From Microbispora amethystogenes (lineage in GTDB: Bacteria > Actinomycetota > Actinomycetes > Streptosporangiales > Streptosporangiaceae): a DNA stretch of 64,000 nt. Positions 55,401-64,000 of this stretch are shown one piece after another. Both the position numbers and the translations under genes were made by a program. Every line of letters starts with the position of its first letter. Position 1 is the stretch's first letter. The stretch covers positions 19,150 through 83,149 of the forward strand of contig NZ_BOOB01000058.1 of the NCBI RefSeq assembly GCF_016863015.1. The letters are read 5' to 3'. Below the pieces are notes generated by a model. It saw nothing but the letters and a program-made list of their open reading frames with translations, was not told the origin of the DNA and made no database searches.

Positions 55401-56064
55401 GCGCGCGGCGGAGGCGCGCAGGAAGGCCGAGGAGCTACGGAGGAAGGCCCAGCAGGCCAGGGAGCGGGCCCAGCGGGCCGTGCGGAAGCAGACCTCACGC
55501 GCCTGCCGGACGCTGATCGTCGGCTGCGACGTGCGGCCGCTCCTGAACCGGAGCGGCCTCGGCAAACCGTTCAGCTGTTCCAGCTTCCCCGATCCCGGGA
55601 AGTGCAACGAGAGCACCCGCAAGTTCGGGCGAGCCGTGCACGAGCACCTCAAGGTCCAGGTGGGATACTGCGCGGGCCTCTGCGCGTCCCTCAGCTACCA
55701 GCGCGGGGTGGTCCAGCTCAGCGCCGGCCCCGGAGGGGCGGGAGTCGGCGGGGCCGTCCAGTGGGCGTCGGCGTCACCCGACGAACAGGGCCCGGTCGGC
55801 GCCTCGGTGTGCGGCGCGATCGTCATCCCGGTCGGCCCCTGCTACAGCGTCGGCCCCAAGGTCGACGAGAACGGCAACTGGAACGGCCTCCAGGACGCCA
55901 AGGGCATCGGCATAGCCGAGGGCGAGATCGAGCCCGCCGCGGAGTACAACGTGGTGACCTGGGACATCCCCAAGGGCCGGGCCGGGATCAAGGGGCCCGG
56001 AAGCCCGCTGCCGGGCCAGCTGCGGGACACCGTCTGCGACGCCTGGTGGGCGTGGCAGTGTTGA
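49453..56064 (+). CDS. Secreted RHS-repeat protein, possible polymorphic toxin
   Basis: This 2203-residue protein has a signal peptide (about 1-36) and a Ser/Ala/Gln-rich region with repeated SSAQ/PSAQ. A conserved beta domain follows (about 340-900). Many RHS/YD repeats come next (YDPLGRLAKVW, YDGLGRTTAEI, YDDLDRIATS, YDVLGRRTAV). The RHS-associated core is near 1810-1922 (DHHGTAELAID, RRRFDPFGNPRG, LSTGLVHLGAREYLPSEGRF, YTYAGNNPVTESDPDG). After the core lies a variable tail of about 280 residues. It begins with a hydrophobic helix, then a highly charged Arg/Ala/Glu coiled coil, then a cysteine-containing beta-rich domain I do not recognise. GGAGG precedes the ATG. Contact-dependent toxins share this layout, but toxicity is unproven. 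Confidence 0.88.
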   Translation: MDFPQSRSRGLRRRTAVTTIAALAASFLYAQPVAAAGDRWDPPDPQRDHLVEGTPVPVKGGAADPAERSALKAPPKVVWPRAGSATADLSALPALAGKPAAQNSAAQNPAAVRDAGAPDARPALVGLSGLPVRIGPGRGVAEAARASAATQPSAAQPSSAQSSSAQSSPAQPSAAAPGKVRVDLLNPVASSLPGDTGVRLRVTRADGAAQAAPVTLELDYSGFRGAYGGDWAARLRLVELPACAATATPATGLASVPAGTGGCPAPRPVPGTNDVARGTLTAEIGAAPASSGPATSSAPAADAARETAAGATGNGSVAGASASGAGLYALAAAPSGGTGDYTATPLSPSADWEVSPQSGDFSWSYPMRVPPSLGGPAPELALAYSSSGVDGRTASTNNQPSWVGEGFDLNPGGFIERKYKSCADDGVTPKNGELCWGGDNAVVVLGGGANELVHDAATGAWRLKNDDGSRVEKLTGAVNGDDGDGDGAKGEHWKITQPDGTQFFFGLNRLPGWVSGKQETGSTWTVPVYGDDSGEPCHKTAYADSWCQQAYRWNLDHVIDTHGNTMSFFYTKETNHYGRNMKAADETPYTASGYLDRIEYGQRAGQAYAKLPVGKVLFSVDERCVRTPTFDCAPAKLTKANAAYWPDVPADLLCASGADCANHAPVFFTRKRLTAVTTQVLKDGALTDVDTWTLTQSFPKPGDNMSAALWLARIQHTGKVGGALSTPPVDFDGVEMPNRVDALEGVAPMMKWRIRSVNNETGGRLTVVYSDPQCTRASLPQPHANGRRCYPVFWTPEGATAPGIDWFHKYVAVQTQEVDLTGGSPMVRTDYVYKGDPAWAYDDLELAPASRRTWSAWRGYEKVQVVTGEAPDRRTAVEHLFFRGLDGDKQPSGTRSVQVTDSEGGKVTDHWRLQGFERETRQLDGPDGAEVSATVNDPWLQGPNATEGSDQAYRLSVAKVRGRSKLSTGAIRRTETRNSFDTYGSLTSVDDLGDIGTTSDDQCLRNTYARNTGAWILNAVVRSEKVAVACDTTPRRPDDVLEDVRTYYDGGAYGAAPTKGDVTRTEDLRGYANGQPVYQQAARAVYDAYGRKTESYDAADAKSTTSYTPAADAAPVKTVVTNPLGHTETTALRPEWSVTAAQDDANGRHTELAYDPLGRLAKVWLPDRPTGQSPSQEFTYTIEQGAPVAVATKTLNNEGGYDVSYEIYDGLLRTRQNQQPAHGGGRLLSDTVYNTLGQIAKVNDVYANADAPGPLILGVADSAVPAQTVYAYDGLGRTTAEILKVMGDEKWRTTTAYNGERTDVDPPEGSTPTTTIADARGRTVELRQYKGPSPVGAYDTTRYGYSRGGEQDTVTDPAGNVWRTTRDLRGRVVRTEDPDRGTTAYTYDDLDRIATSTDAENRTLAFEYDVLGRRTAVHAGKTTQDPTIASWTYDTLPDGTSVKGMPVSATRWNGTNAYVTRVDAYDSAYRATANSYVVPASEGRLAGTYTFKTRYNPDGTVQSVTYPEAGNLPAETVRTTYTDQAMPLQTRSGLGTYVNDTLYSKSGEALQERWGEDGRQILNDYTYEEGTRRLLRRITDRQTDSKVRQGDLNYEYDESGNLTRIADTPPAANAASDIQCFRYDHLRRVSHAWTTTGACTTTPDANGGVTPSGVGGATPYWNSYTYDLTGARQTETRHAVNGATGDTVSTFSYPATGQPQAHAPKQVSTTGPGVNRTDAYFYDKTGNTTTRRVGSAEQTLEWDAEGHLAKVTEAGRTTSFMYDAEGNRLIRRDPSGTVLYLGVMEVRVDTGSTTPSATRYYTHGDRTIAVRGNDQRLTWLVSDHHGTAELAIDAASLEVTRRRFDPFGNPRGEQPGSWPSQRAFVGGTADLSTGLVHLGAREYLPSEGRFLSVDPVFDSNEPQKLNGYTYAGNNPVTESDPDGNDWGCILCGLLIRAVTAITRAFMATMKAIRDAWHRFVDYQRRLVERARERARQLAEEARKRAAEARRKAEELRRKAQQARERAQRAVRKQTSRACRTLIVGCDVRPLLNRSGLGKPFSCSSFPDPGKCNESTRKFGRAVHEHLKVQVGYCAGLCASLSYQRGVVQLSAGPGGAGVGGAVQWASASPDEQGPVGASVCGAIVIPVGPCYSVGPKVDENGNWNGLQDAKGIGIAEGEIEPAAEYNVVTWDIPKGRAGIKGPGSPLPGQLRDTVCDAWWAWQC

Positions 56065-56105
56065 TCGTGACGTCGTTGATCGTGCAGTCGTCGATCGTGT
56101 GGTCC
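56061..56105. repeat. 15-bp imperfect tandem repeat after the RHS gene
   Basis: Three units (TTGATCGTGACGTCG, TTGATCGTGCAGTCG, TCGATCGTGTGGTCC) begin at the RHS stop codon and fill the gap before the next small gene. Confidence 0.75.
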
Positions 56106-56119
56106 AACCGAGGAGAGAG

Positions 56120-56278
56120 ATGAACAGGATACGCAAGGCGGTGCTGGCCGCCGTCGCGACGGCGGCGCTGCTCGGCGGCCTCGCGGCCCCGGCCGCGGCG
56201 GCCGAGAACCCCTGCAAGACCGGGGCGTACGGCTGCGACAGCCACTGGATGGACCGGGGCGAGCCCGGGGGCGGCTGA
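56120..56278 (+). CDS. Small secreted peptide of 52 residues
   Basis: ATG at 56120 follows GAGGAGAG, 55 bp after the RHS stop. The product has a clear signal peptide (MNRIRKAVLAAVATAALLGG, cleavage near AAAAE). The mature part is about 24 residues with two cysteines (NPCKTGAYGCDSHWMDRGEP). It is probably co-expressed with the RHS protein. An immunity role is unlikely for such a short secreted peptide, although possible. A signalling or structural peptide is another option. I do not recognise a family. Confidence 0.7.
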   Translation: MNRIRKAVLAAVATAALLGGLAAPAAAAENPCKTGAYGCDSHWMDRGEPGGG

Positions 56279-56303
56279 CGGATCTCCGCCCGGCGCGCCC
56301 GCC

Positions 56304-59291
56304 TCACCCCGGCGGGCGCGCCGGACCCTTCGTCCCGTCGAGATCCCGCAGCGCGCGGGTCGCCCGGTCGTGCCAGAGCGGCAGCCCGATCTCCTCGAAC
56401 GCCTCCGCCGCCCGGCCCAGCAGCGACGCCGCGAGGGGCAGGTCGTCGCGCAGGGCGGCGAGCCGGCCGGTGGTCAGCCGCGCACGGGCGGCCACGAACG
56501 GCTCGCCGACATCGGTGGCGAGCCGGAGCGCCGACTCCAGCAGTTCGGCGGCGCCGTCGAGGTTCCCCGCCAGCAACCGCGCCTCCCCGCCACCGAGCAG
56601 CGCGTGGGCCTCGCCGATGCGGTCCCCGGCGGCCCGGGCGGCCGCGCCCACCTGCCGGTAGGCCGCCTCGGCCGCCGCCGCCCGTTCCTCCCGCAGCAGC
56701 AGGGCGCCCATCCGGTTGAGGATCTGGGCGGTTCCCCGCAGGTCGCCCAGCTCGCGGTAGACGGCCAGCGCGGTCTCCAGGAGCGGGCCCGCCTCCCCGG
56801 TCCGGTCGTGCTCGATGTGGATCTGGGCGATGCTGCCGAGCACATGTGCCTCGGCGTGCCGGTCGCCGACCTCGCGCAGCATCGACAGCGCCCGCTCGTA
56901 GCCGGCGAGCGCGTCCTCTCCCCGCCCCTCCACCCGCTCGATCAGCGCGGCGTTGCGGATCGTCAGGGCCTGGCCGTGCCGGTCGCCCACCTGCTCGAAG
57001 AGCCGCAGCGCGGCGTCGAAGTGCGGGCGCGCGCCGGCGTAGCGCTGCCGGAACACCGCCAGCGTGCCGAGCGAGTAACGCATCGCGGCCTCGCCGCGCG
57101 CGTCGCCCGCCTCCCGCGCCGTCGCCAGCGCGGTCTCCGATGTGCTCCGCCAGTCGTCGAACAGGCCCTGCGCCTCGAACAGGGTGACCGCGGTCATCGC
57201 CAGGTCCCAGCACGTCTCGCTCAGCCCGAGGCGGGCCGCGTGCCGCACCGCTGCCACCAGCCCGGCGCGCTCGCTGCGCAGCCAGCCGGCCGGGTCGGCG
57301 AGCAGCCGCCGGACCGCCGCCGGACCGCAGTCCCACCGCGTGCCCTTTCCGTGCAGCACCGTGTAGTCGCCGCCGTACTGCAGCCGGTGCGCCTGCTCGG
57401 CGAGCCGGAGATATCCCCCGGCCAGCCGGGACAGCGCCGCGCCGGCGACCTCCGGCGGGTCCTCGGCCGCACCGCGCTCGCGGGCGTGCAGGCGCACCAG
57501 GTCGTGGAGGCGGTAGCGCGGCTCGCCGATCGAGTCGAGCCCGGCGTACTCGACGAGCCGGGCCTCCACCAGGCCCTCCAGCACATCCTCGGCGTCGCGG
57601 GGCGCGGCGTCCAGGAGCGCCGCGGCGACCCAGCCGGCGAAGTCCTGGGTCTCCAGCAGCCCGAGACGGCGGAGGAGGGCACGGCTCGGCCCGGCCAGCC
57701 CGGAGTAGCCGAGGGCGAGGCTGGCCCGCACCGACAGGGACCCGTGGGTGAGCTCGTCGAGCCGGTCGTGCTCACCGGCCAGCCGGGCGACCAGCCGTTC
57801 GACGCTCCAGTGCGGCCGGGCGGCGAGCCGCGCCCCGGCGATCCTGAGCGCCAGGGGGAGCCGTCCGCACAGCGCGGCCAGGCGCTCGGTGGCGGGGATG
57901 TCGGCGTCGTCGCCGGTCCGGCCGCTGATGACGTTCAGCAGGTCGACGGCGGCGGCGTCGCCGAGGACGCCGAGCGCGATCCGGTGGGTCCCCGGCAGCG
58001 CGGTCAGCGCCGCGCGGCTCGTGACGAGCACCGCGCACCCGCTCCCGGCGGGGAGGAGGGGCTCGACCTGCGCCTCGTCGGCCGCGTCGTCCAGCACCAC
58101 CAGGACCCGGCGGCCCGACAGGCGGACCCGGAAGGCCTCGGCGCGCTCGTCGAGGCCGTCGGGGATCGCCGTGGCCGGCATGCCGAGGGCACGCAGGAAC
58201 CGGCCCAGCGCGTGCGACGGATCGACCGGTCTCGCCGTCCCGCCGTGCAGGTTCACGTACAGCTGGCCGTCCGGGAAGTGGTCGCGCGCCTCGTGCGCGG
58301 CCTGTACGGCCAGAGCGGTCTTGCCGGTGCCCGGCATGCCGGAGATCGCGCACCTGGCCGGTCCGGTGGGCGAGCGCTCGCGCAGGACGGCGGCGATCAG
58401 GCGCAGCTCCTCGTCGCGTCCGGTCAGGTCGCCGAGCTGCGGCGGGAGCAGACAGGGCGCGGTCCCCGGCGGCGCGTGCGGCGCGTGCGCCGTCTCCCGG
58501 CCGGGGACGGCCGGGCCGATCTCCCTGTCGCCGCGCAGGATCGCCTGATGGAGCGCGCGCAGCTGCGGCCCGGGTTCGAGCCCCAGCTCCCCGACCAGGG
58601 CGGCACGGGTCCGCCGGTAGAGCTCCAGCGCGTCCGTGCGCTGCCCCGTGTGATGCAGCGCCGCCATCAGCCGGGCCACGGCCGGCTCCGCCAGCGGGTT
58701 CTCGTCCACCATCGCGACCAGTTCGTGGACGACCCGGGCGTGTCTGCCCAGGGCCATGTCGGCGTCGATGCGCTCGGTCAGCGCCCATCTGCGCTGCTGC
58801 TCCAGCCGTTCGGCCTCCTCGGCCAGCGGGGCCAGGTCGTCCAGGCCGGTGAAGGCGCGGCCACGCCACAGCGCGAGCGCCCGCTCCAGCAGGACGGCCG
58901 CCTCCTCGGTGTCACGGCGGCTGTCACGACGGCTGTCACGGTGGCCGTCACGGCGCCCCAGCGCCTGCCCGGCCCGTTCGACCAGGGCGGCGAACTCCCA
59001 GGAGTCCACCTCGGCGGGCTGCGCGACCAGGGAGTAACCCGAACGGCCGTACTGGATCCGGCCGGGGTCGTCCAGCGTCCTGCGCAACCGGTGCACGATC
59101 ACCTGCAGGTTCTTGCCCGACTGCGAGCCGGGCCGCCCTCCCCACAGGACGTCGGCCAGCCGGTCGGCCGGCACCGGACGGCCCTCGGCGCAGATGAGCA
59201 GGGCCAGCAACTGCCCCTGGCGCCGTGACGGCAACGACACCACCCGGTCGTCGACGACGATCTCCATGTCGCCGAGCACCTGGAATCTCAT
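56304..59291 (-). CDS. SARP-type regulator with NB-ARC and TPR domains
   Basis: This 995-residue regulator is of the AfsR/DnrI/RedD class. An OmpR-like winged helix (about 1-95, RQGQLLALLICAEGRPVPAD) is followed by a bacterial transcriptional activation domain (about 97-260). An NB-ARC ATPase follows, with P-loop ISGMPGTGKTALAVQ (near residue 320) and Walker B region RVLVVLDDAAD. Then come a winged-helix linker and tetratricopeptide repeats (about 690-980). Such proteins activate secondary-metabolite or developmental genes. It is convergent with the RHS unit. Its targets are not evident. Confidence 0.92.
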   Translation of the reverse strand: MRFQVLGDMEIVVDDRVVSLPSRRQGQLLALLICAEGRPVPADRLADVLWGGRPGSQSGKNLQVIVHRLRRTLDDPGRIQYGRSGYSLVAQPAEVDSWEFAALVERAGQALGRRDGHRDSRRDSRRDTEEAAVLLERALALWRGRAFTGLDDLAPLAEEAERLEQQRRWALTERIDADMALGRHARVVHELVAMVDENPLAEPAVARLMAALHHTGQRTDALELYRRTRAALVGELGLEPGPQLRALHQAILRGDREIGPAVPGRETAHAPHAPPGTAPCLLPPQLGDLTGRDEELRLIAAVLRERSPTGPARCAISGMPGTGKTALAVQAAHEARDHFPDGQLYVNLHGGTARPVDPSHALGRFLRALGMPATAIPDGLDERAEAFRVRLSGRRVLVVLDDAADEAQVEPLLPAGSGCAVLVTSRAALTALPGTHRIALGVLGDAAAVDLLNVISGRTGDDADIPATERLAALCGRLPLALRIAGARLAARPHWSVERLVARLAGEHDRLDELTHGSLSVRASLALGYSGLAGPSRALLRRLGLLETQDFAGWVAAALLDAAPRDAEDVLEGLVEARLVEYAGLDSIGEPRYRLHDLVRLHARERGAAEDPPEVAGAALSRLAGGYLRLAEQAHRLQYGGDYTVLHGKGTRWDCGPAAVRRLLADPAGWLRSERAGLVAAVRHAARLGLSETCWDLAMTAVTLFEAQGLFDDWRSTSETALATAREAGDARGEAAMRYSLGTLAVFRQRYAGARPHFDAALRLFEQVGDRHGQALTIRNAALIERVEGRGEDALAGYERALSMLREVGDRHAEAHVLGSIAQIHIEHDRTGEAGPLLETALAVYRELGDLRGTAQILNRMGALLLREERAAAAEAAYRQVGAAARAAGDRIGEAHALLGGGEARLLAGNLDGAAELLESALRLATDVGEPFVAARARLTTGRLAALRDDLPLAASLLGRAAEAFEEIGLPLWHDRATRALRDLDGTKGPARPPG

Positions 59292-59598
59292 GTCGCTCCC
59301 GAATGCCGGGGGGCGCCAGAGGTCATGCCCCAGTCAAGCCCCGGGATGGTACGGCCGGACGTCGCGGTGAGGATAACCCGGACGGTCTTCCCGTATAAAA
59401 GGTTTTAGTCAGGGCCAAAGGGGTGCGCGACGGCGAACTGCCAGCCCGGCCAGAGGCGGTGCGATCCGGCCGGCGGCGCCGGCGTCTCCGCCCCGCAACA
59501 CGAACGAGCGGGCCCGGCCGGGAGTCGTGCTCCCGGCCGGACCCGCTCGGTCCGGTCGTTCGTTTCGTTCTCAGTGGATCTCGGTGGATCTCAGTGGG
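59292..59598. other. Intergenic region before the SARP gene
   Basis: About 307 bp separate the SARP start from the xylanase stop. It holds a strong hairpin at 59505-59549 and an AT-rich stretch near 59395-59410 (CGTATAAAAGG) that may belong to the SARP promoter. No gene was seen. Confidence 0.5.
59505..59549 (-). terminator. Long hairpin after xylanase 1
   Basis: Arms of about 20 bases (CGAGCGGG.CCGGCCGGGAG and its complement) with a five-base loop and one mismatch lie 50 bp beyond the stop of the CBM2 xylanase. Confidence 0.7.
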
Positions 59599-61164
<1,566 letters not shown>

Positions 61165-61234
61165 TCAGGCGTCGCGAAACGGCGGCCCCCTGCCTGCGCA
61201 CCACCACCGGACAGGAGGGCCGCCTCGGGACCTC

Positions 61235-61263
61235 AGTGTGGAAACCCCTCCGAAACATGTCAA
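61235..61263 (-). promoter_or_regulatory. Promoter of xylanase 1
   Basis: On the minus strand TTGACA (61258-61263) and CACACT (61235-61240) are 17 bp apart. The arrangement is repeated at 63247-63275 for the second xylanase. An inverted repeat CCGAAA...TTTCGG (61250-61283) straddles the -35 box and may be the repressor site. Confidence 0.7.
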
Positions 61264-61478
61264 GGCTGGGGTGAAACTTTCGGAGGCGGCCTGTCGCCCA
61301 TTTGGCGTCCCGCCTCGGCATATGGGCTGCCCAGGGCGTTGGAAATTTTCGATCCGGCCACCCCGCCCGAGGGGTGAGAATCACTGAAATTTACATCACC
61401 GGACCGCCCGGGCGGTGCGCCTCGGTGACCCGGGCGGCGTCTTCCGGCCACTCCTCCACAACTTCCCCCACAACGCGC

Positions 61479-61521
61479 GAAGGCCCCCGGTACGGCGGCG
61501 CGCGCCGTACCGGGGGCCTTC
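61479..61521. terminator. Perfect long hairpin downstream of xylanase 2
   Basis: GAAGGCCCCCGGTACGGCG and its exact complement form a 19-bp stem with a 5-base loop, about 65 bp past the stop of the CBM13 xylanase. Confidence 0.75.
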
Positions 61522-61587
61522 TTTCACCGCCAGGAGAGGTGGCGGGTGAGGGACCCTGAGAGGAGGAGAGTCAGCGGACGGACTCGC

Positions 61588-63219
<1,632 letters not shown>

Positions 63220-63246
63220 TCAGGCAGGAGATCGCCTCGGGGACTC

Positions 63247-63275
63247 AGTGTGGAAACCGCGCCGAAACATGTCAA
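63247..63275 (-). promoter_or_regulatory. Promoter of xylanase 2
   Basis: On the minus strand TTGACA (63270-63275) and CACACT (63247-63252) are 17 bp apart. A perfect inverted repeat CCGAAAC...GTTTCGG (63262-63295) spans the -35 box. Confidence 0.7.
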
Positions 63276-63396
63276 GACTTTAGTGAAAGTTTCGGAACAG
63301 CCGGCTCTCGCCGGGCGGCATCGCCCCCCGTGGGCATCGGCCCCGGTCTCCGGAAACGTTGCGGCGAGGCGCCTTCTCCGGTCGGGCCGGAATGCC

Positions 63397-63407
63397 TGAA
63401 AGTTTCA
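63397..63407. promoter_or_regulatory. TGAAAGTTTCA palindrome
   Basis: This is identical to the 11-bp box at 1769-1779 upstream of the FN3-CBM2 gene. It lies about 300 bp upstream of xylanase 2. Confidence 0.5.
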
Positions 63408-63593
63408 TCACACATCCCCCACGCCCGGCGTGAGACGTATGGCATAAGACCAGTTGGGCCCGCGCCCGGTCGTCGCGCGCGCCCGACGCGGGCGGAACGG
63501 GTCCTTGACGCCACCTTGTCACCTCGGCTTTGCTCCGCCCCACCACCATGTAGGCGCGCCGGACAGAGAAAGGAGCTCGGGGCCCTACGGCGT

Positions 63594-63607
63594 TGTTAAC
63601 GTTAACA
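63594..63607. promoter_or_regulatory. LacI-type operator, perfect palindrome
   Basis: TGTTAACGTTAACA is a perfect 14-bp palindrome. It is related to the sites at 11820-11833 and 63890-63903. It may serve the divergent xylanase and the secreted gene at 63889. Confidence 0.65.
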
Positions 63608-63888
63608 GCACCTCGTCTCAGCACAGCACCTCGTCTTGAAAGCGCACCCGGCGACCCCGAGCGGTACGAGACCCCGGACGGACACCACCCTCCCTCCGCG
63701 GCCCTCCCCCTCGTCGCCGCTTCCGTCGATGGGAGGTCGCCCGTACAGAGCGCGGGAGGAGCCGGATCGGCCGGCCCGCGACTCCTCGCAACGGTGCGGC
63801 CCGCACCCGACCGCCGGCCATCCGATCATGCCCGGCCGCAGAGCCACCACTTCACGGCGTTCGCCCCCCGAGAGAGCTGGATACAAAA

Positions 63889-64000
63889 ATGTTAGCGATA
63901 ACAGACAAGAGTCGTCGCCCGCGCAGGTCGAGTGCGCGAAGGTTGCTGACCCGATGGCTGGCCGCGCCGCTCCTGACCGTGGCCATGGCGGCGTCGGGCG
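63889..64000 (+). CDS. Start of a secreted protein (cut by the window edge)
   Basis: ATG at 63889 begins 37 codons with a typical signal peptide: a basic lead (KSRRPRRSSARRLLTRW) and a hydrophobic core (LAAPLLTVAMAASG). The second codon is TTA, rare in high-GC actinomycetes and often linked to bldA control. However, this base triplet also belongs to the operator that overlaps the start codon. The ribosome binding site is weak. Given its position it is probably another carbohydrate-active enzyme, but nothing of the mature protein is visible. Confidence 0.6.
   Translation, partial: MLAITDKSRRPRRSSARRLLTRWLAAPLLTVAMAASG
63890..63903. promoter_or_regulatory. LacI-type operator over a start codon
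   Basis: TGTTAGCGATAACA has 5-bp perfect arms and overlaps codons 1-5 of the partial secreted gene. A repressor bound here and at 63594 could form a loop across about 300 bp. Confidence 0.6.

Overview
The window is high-GC DNA from a filamentous actinomycete. Supporting signs are very high GC at third codon positions, many GTG starts, chaplin-type coat modules, SARP-type regulation, dormancy-type stress genes and many secreted plant-polysaccharide hydrolases. The gene content resembles Streptosporangiales (Nonomuraea, Streptosporangium, Microbispora and relatives), but the genus is a guess.

Layout. 0.2-11 kb: a membrane metallophosphoesterase, a secreted FN3-CBM2 protein, topA, a tiny DUF5703-like gene, an eight-module chaplin-like surface protein, an unknown membrane-anchored protein, an M20 peptidase and a tRNA-Leu flanked by a decayed serine recombinase. 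11.9-15.2 kb: two secreted glycosidases (GH54 and GH5), each with a ricin-type lectin tail. 15.3-17.8 kb: a first arsenic locus (ACR3 pump, ArsR, ArsC). 18.1-24.1 kb: a stress cluster resembling the OsdR/DevR dormancy regulon (hemerythrin, Hsp20, universal stress protein, CBS-BON protein, P-type ATPase) with an internally deleted gapA remnant. 24.2-27.0 kb: acyltransferase, Sua5-type enzyme, GlsB-like protein.

27.1-43.6 kb is the most unusual part. A fused ArsM-ArsN gene, a CobW-type GTPase and a second ArsR lead into an apparent RiPP biosynthetic operon on the minus strand. In transcription order it encodes an OPT-family transporter, a 44-residue precursor peptide, a radical SAM/SPASM enzyme, a cysteine-rich ArsM-like methyltransferase, a TldD/TldE protease pair, an FAD oxidoreductase and an M3-like peptidase, almost all with overlapping ends. 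An aquaglyceroporin lies upstream. ArsR-type inverted repeats precede the GTPase/ArsM-ArsN operon, the RiPP operon and the aquaporin. A second shared palindrome (GTCAAGG-G-YCTTGAC) precedes the first two. This suggests an arsenic-responsive peptide pathway. The chemistry is not determined by sequence alone.

44-45.7 kb: a toxin-antitoxin pair with a nonsense-interrupted toxin, and a CPBP protease. 45.9-56.3 kb: a secreted LamG protein, a 2203-residue RHS-repeat protein with an unrecognised C-terminal domain, and a 52-residue secreted peptide. 56.3-59.3 kb: a SARP/NB-ARC/TPR regulator. 59.6-64 kb: two tandem GH10 xylanases with near-identical catalytic domains but different binding modules, then the start of another secreted protein. 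Shared promoter motifs (TGAAANTTTCA and LacI-type TGTTARCGNTMACA) connect the polysaccharide genes at both ends of the window.
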